A stretch of 64,000 bases of DNA from positions 21,633,501 to 21,697,500 of the forward strand of contig JAYKKI010000005.1 of assembly GCA_039881145.1 (NCBI GenBank), in the 5' to 3' direction. The stretch is from Druceiella hillmani. Taxonomy: Eukaryota > Arthropoda > Insecta > Lepidoptera > Hepialidae. Positions within the stretch are counted from its first letter, which is position 1. Each line of letters begins with the position of its first letter. The notes below the pieces were generated by a model. The model ran no database searches and had not been told where the DNA came from. It worked only from the letters and a program-made list of their open reading frames with translations. Of the stretch, positions 60,500-64,000 are shown piece after piece. The position numbers were made by a program, and so were the translations under genes.

Positions 60500-60860
60500 T
60501 AAAACGTAATTCTTGAAACAATGCACTCCGTGTTAGACAGTGAACTCGCTTGGTTGATGCCGAATGGAGCCGAGTTTACCGTAAGAATGAAATGGTTTGA
60601 TGAATGAAGTGGTTAATGGAAACTGAAATATGTTCTAAATACTTTAGATTTAAATTTAATTAAATGTCTAAAAAAACTGCGCGTTCTGTGTCTAAAAAGC
60701 AGTTCACTTAATATTTTAAAAGTGCGCATGGTACGTATAAAAAAGTAGTTCACTTGGCAGATGTTGAAAGTAGCCGAGATTACCCGATTCAGTGTCACCG
60801 ACACGAGTGTGACGGCTGAGTTTCGTTCACTGCTCAGAAAAAGTGCACAGTTGCGGATCA
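60500..60860. repeat. Diverged duplicate blocks, G+C-richer
   Basis: A block with GTGAACTCGCTTGGTTGATG and GAGCCGAGTTTACC (60,540-60,585) recurs in altered form as AGTTCACTTGGCAGATGTTG and GTAGCCGAGATTACCC (60,747-60,790). GCAGTTCACTT also repeats at 60,699. The origin is unknown. The 82-codon minus-strand frame over it shows no domain. Confidence 0.45.
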
Positions 60861-61449
60861 AGAAGTTTTCACTTCATTTATTTTTTCTACACGATGAGAA
60901 ATAATTTTTGAATATTTTGATGAGTCGTAAGATTACTCCGCTGAATTAATTCGCACTTTACACTTATAATAGCCCTCTTTTGTGATGTTAAAATAATAAA
61001 AACGATTGCTCTAATGTTTATAATCGTATGCTTTCTTAGTAATTTCAAGTTACTTACCACCGTGTAATAAATATCCTTAAAAGCTACCCGAGTGTGTGTC
61101 GTAACACATACAAATAAGGATGACGTAGTTGTCCATATTTCAAGAAACTGTTGACATAAGTTATCCAAATTAATTTCACTTGAAAGTCCTAATTATAATG
61201 ATGTTATCTAGAATTTGTTCACATTTTTCCAACCCATGCCACGGTTGAAAAATTAGAGTGGGAGAAGTGCGCGTTTCACGTCGACCCGATACTTAATATT
61301 CTGCAAATAGTAATAAACAAAATGGTGAATTGAATTTCCACCTCAATTTAAAGACTATTAACTACTACCATGTTCCTTAATAAAATGTGCAAAACAAATT
61401 CTGCCGTAATTTTACATTTATTTTTATATGTACTTCATAATTAATTTTT
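60861..61449. other. AT-rich spacer
   Basis: No gene recognised. The 93-codon minus-strand frame (60,887-61,168) has no domain and lies in mixed-composition spacer. Confidence 0.5.
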
Positions 61450-61620
61450 TTTTAATATTTCACGACTATTAATTTAGGTCTCCATATAAAGCATATACTT
61501 TCAAAATTTCGTTCACATAGGTCAAAAACTTTAGAAACTGTGAGGCTGTGACAGATGGACCGCCGTACGGACGAAAGACAGGACGACATTATAAGGGTCT
61601 TTCGTTACCTTACGCAGGTA
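61450..61620 (-). mobile_element. Lepidoptera-type dispersed repeat, partial, reverse
   Basis: GCTGTGACAGATGGACCGCC, then GTACGGACGAAAGACAGGAC and ATTATAAGGGTCTTTCGTTA follow the reverse motif order of the 13,592 element. Confidence 0.5.
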
Positions 61621-62189
61621 TTATTTAAAAATTTATTATCTTTAATTCATTGCAAAATTATAATTTAAAATTTTCTGGTTTATCAACACCAACTAAAATA
61701 TTATTAAATACGATTTTTTTATTTTAGTTATTACCTTTAACAAATTAAATGCAATACAATTTTATTTAATTTATAATAATCACCTGTAAATTAAAAACAT
61801 AAATTTGTCTATCTTCAGCTTTTCCATTAATTCTTCCGACCTGCGTTTCTTCTTATCGTTAAATAATTTTTAACATACAGTTAAAATGCGTAGGTTCTTT
61901 AAAATGGTGTAACTGATATCTTAATTTTATTTATGTGCTTTGGAAATGGCCGTAACTACATTCAAAGCCATAACGTTTATTTACAAAAGGCCAAGTTTAC
62001 GTTAATATCACATTCGTAGAATTATTATGTCGTATTTATTGCCGTTTGAGAAGCAAAATTATCTATAAAATATTCCTTTTACATATAAATGTTAAGTAAG
62101 TCGATGAAGAAAGTTTTGATCAGAAATAGCAACTAAGCCCTCTTTTCTTTGACGTTTTTCAATGTTTCATATGAAAACAGGATAGTCAT
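61621..62189. other. AT-rich spacer
   Basis: Nothing recognised. Confidence 0.55.
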
Positions 62190-62360
62190 GATTTAAACAT
62201 TGTATTTGTTATGAGCTAATAGTAAAAACGCGTGTGATGAAAGTACTGAATTTAAATTATGTGTAATCCGGGATAAGGCCGAGTCCCTTTTTAACCACGT
62301 TCAGCTTATGGGTAGAGGATGGGCGGGTATTACGAAATATTGGCAGAAAGGCAAGTCAAA
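62190..62360. promoter_or_regulatory. Small patch with K50 and TCF-type words
   Basis: Contains TGTAATCCGGGATAAGG (TAATCC beside an inverted GGATAA), GAGGATGGGCGGGTATTACG and GGCAAGTCAAAGG. No open frame. Candidate element by composition. Confidence 0.25.
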
Positions 62361-63042
62361 GGTTATCATATTAGAGTATCTCTCTATTCTTTGATGTTTT
62401 GCCAGTATCGGTTTTTTAAATTATTTTCTTGGAACCGACATTAGCCACGGGGGAAGTTTCGTACGATTTTTTATATTATCAGTCTCTCTTTATTTCATTT
62501 TTGACCAACGTTTTCTGGAAAAATATTTAAGTCTATTTTTAATACTTCATCATGCATGGTGGATTAGGATCTACTTATTCATATGAATGTATAAAAACTC
62601 TTTTGGTATTATCGTATGTTTCTAAGTATTCACACTAATATATAAATGGGTTGTATGTTTGTTACGAGTTTATATAGAAGATAATGCACAACGTCTCAGT
62701 TTGATACGCGAATATTTATCTGATCTTTAAAAAATTGTCATATTTTGAGGAATTCCATTTCAATAAGCTACCATTAGACCCTGGTCCAGTTGATGCCGTA
62801 TTTTTTTGCCAACAAAAACGTGCAGATACAAACAAATTTGTTCGATGTTACCGGTTGCGGTGTTCCAATGTCCATTTCTAGAGTGAATTATGGTATATTG
62901 ACCAAACTTATATGGAACTAATCTTGAGTTATATATCTCTGTAGGAAAGAAAGGAGATAAATGTTAATAGATATAAAAAAAGTACAGTCGAATTAAGAAT
63001 CTTCTCCTTTTTAGAAAGAAAATTTAAAGACATAAATAAAAT

Positions 63043-63045
<3 letters not shown>
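62361..63045. other. AT-rich spacer
   Basis: Nothing recognised. Confidence 0.55.

Positions 63046-63093
<48 letters not shown>
63046..63093. repeat. (TA)n microsatellite
   Basis: Pure TA run of about 48 bp. Confidence 0.95.
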
Positions 63094-63096
<3 letters not shown>

Positions 63097-63109
63097 AAAT
63101 ACAAGCTAC

Positions 63110-63260
63110 TAAATACCGCAACAACGCACTAACAGCACAGTGATAGAACGTTCGCAGATGGTTTACTCTCACGGAGCCATGTACGCGTAGATGATATCAG
63201 CGATGCACGGTGAAGCGGGAAGTGGGGGTGGTAGGTAGGTATTTGAGGGCACATGAGTGA
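63110..63260. promoter_or_regulatory. G+C-richer patch
   Basis: CCGCAACAACGCACTAACAG, TCACGGAGCCATGTACGCG and GGGAAGTGGGGGTGGTAGG form a compact G+C-richer stretch immediately after a (TA)n run. No frame or motif identifies it. Confidence 0.2.
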
Positions 63261-64000
63261 AACATATCCTCACGTTATTTTCGCAGCGCCAACATTTCAA
63301 TTGTTTATGTCATTATAATAATTTACAATCATTCTATTTTTCACTTCACGATTCTAATAATTTTAACGATTCTAACCCACGGAATATCAAATTCGTTCAT
63401 AAACAAAATTTGATGAAGTCCCGGATAACAGCTAATAACTTTACATTTTTCCATTTACGAGCTGTTTGTTGAATGGATTTATTTGAAAATTTTCGTATAT
63501 ATAAGAAGATTTACGAGAGTTTATACAATTTATCAAATAATTCTTAAGTGATCTATGTGCTTTTACACTGGCGGCCTAAATGGTGGTGTTTCGTTTGCGA
63601 AACGAGTTAAATAGTATTTTAATTGTTCTTTCAACGCATTTGACAGAAAAAATTGGTCGAATAAAAGGAATAAGACGAAAAAGGAAAAGAAGAACAAAGG
63701 CAACTAGCATGCTCTTTAGACTTGCTTTTTAGCATAGTACCCTCTACCATATGCCGCATCTAAATCAGCACCAAAAAATAGACTATCGCATCGTACGATT
63801 AAGTAACGTGTTCTTTTAAAAGCATGTTCTTTCATATATAAGTGCTAATAGTTTGCTACTAGATAGCATTTGATCAAAAGTAGCATGCTTTCGTGCTACT
63901 AAGTAGCATGTATATTTCTGGCCTCGGTGTTAATTTTTGAACAACTGGAGTAATATTAATAAAGAATCAATTCCGTGCAGTTTTACGATTTTTGTCAACA
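63261..64000. other. Spacer with TAGCATG repeats
   Basis: No gene. TAGCATG or TAGCAT words recur at 63,707, 63,731, 63,863, 63,880 and 63,904, and TGCTACTAAGTAGCA (63,894-63,908) is a perfect 7-bp hairpin. This may be the end of an unidentified small transposon. Confidence 0.4.

Overview
This window looks like non-coding, strongly A+T-rich chromosomal DNA of an insect, most probably a moth or butterfly (Lepidoptera). No prokaryotic gene organisation is present. Three things point to Lepidoptera. Degraded copies of a dispersed repeat recur whose ends read like AGGGTTCC...GTCTGTCCGTC (or its complement), a pattern I associate with lepidopteran genomes from memory. There are many long (TA)n microsatellites. 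The decayed transposons (Helitron, hAT, mariner, LINE 3' ends, a TTAA-bounded piggyBac-like element) are a typical insect set. CpG is not visibly depleted. The order-level call is an inference; I could not search a database.

Layout. 0-10 kb: microsatellites, a duplicated ~420-bp sequence, antisense LINE debris, an RNase H relic of a retroelement, a 32-bp satellite, two CpG-rich patches (7.3-7.6 and 8.1-8.3 kb) and an 11-copy 75-bp tandem array. 10-20 kb: mostly AT-rich spacer with decayed dispersed repeats and one CpG-rich patch at 18.5-18.8 kb. 20-30 kb: a long G+C-richer, homeodomain-site-rich stretch (21.3-22.4 kb), a two-level satellite whose 67-bp unit is itself a hairpin (23.8-24.55 kb), a ~2.1-kb fold-back structure (25.0-27.1 kb) and a near-perfect 56-bp-arm hairpin (29.4-29.5 kb). 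30-40 kb: a candidate coding exon on the minus strand (30,842-31,010), a ~147-bp array, a LINE tail, a mariner relic, a TTAA element and a second candidate exon on the plus strand (39,667-39,802). 40-50 kb: a broken Helitron replicase/helicase with an internal duplication (43.8-47.1 kb) and a second mariner relic. 50-64 kb: a 37-bp satellite, a hAT (ZMYM1-like) relic and several G+C-richer patches in AT-rich spacer.

No complete gene is visible. The two exon candidates are short, face opposite ways and are unassigned. The recurring G+C-richer, CpG-containing patches rich in TAAT, CACGTG and similar words look like conserved non-coding or regulatory DNA, so the window could be a large intron or gene desert. 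That is inference and depends on cross-species alignment. Nearly all long open frames here are microsatellite translations or chance frames and are omitted. Repeat periods and arm limits were counted by eye.
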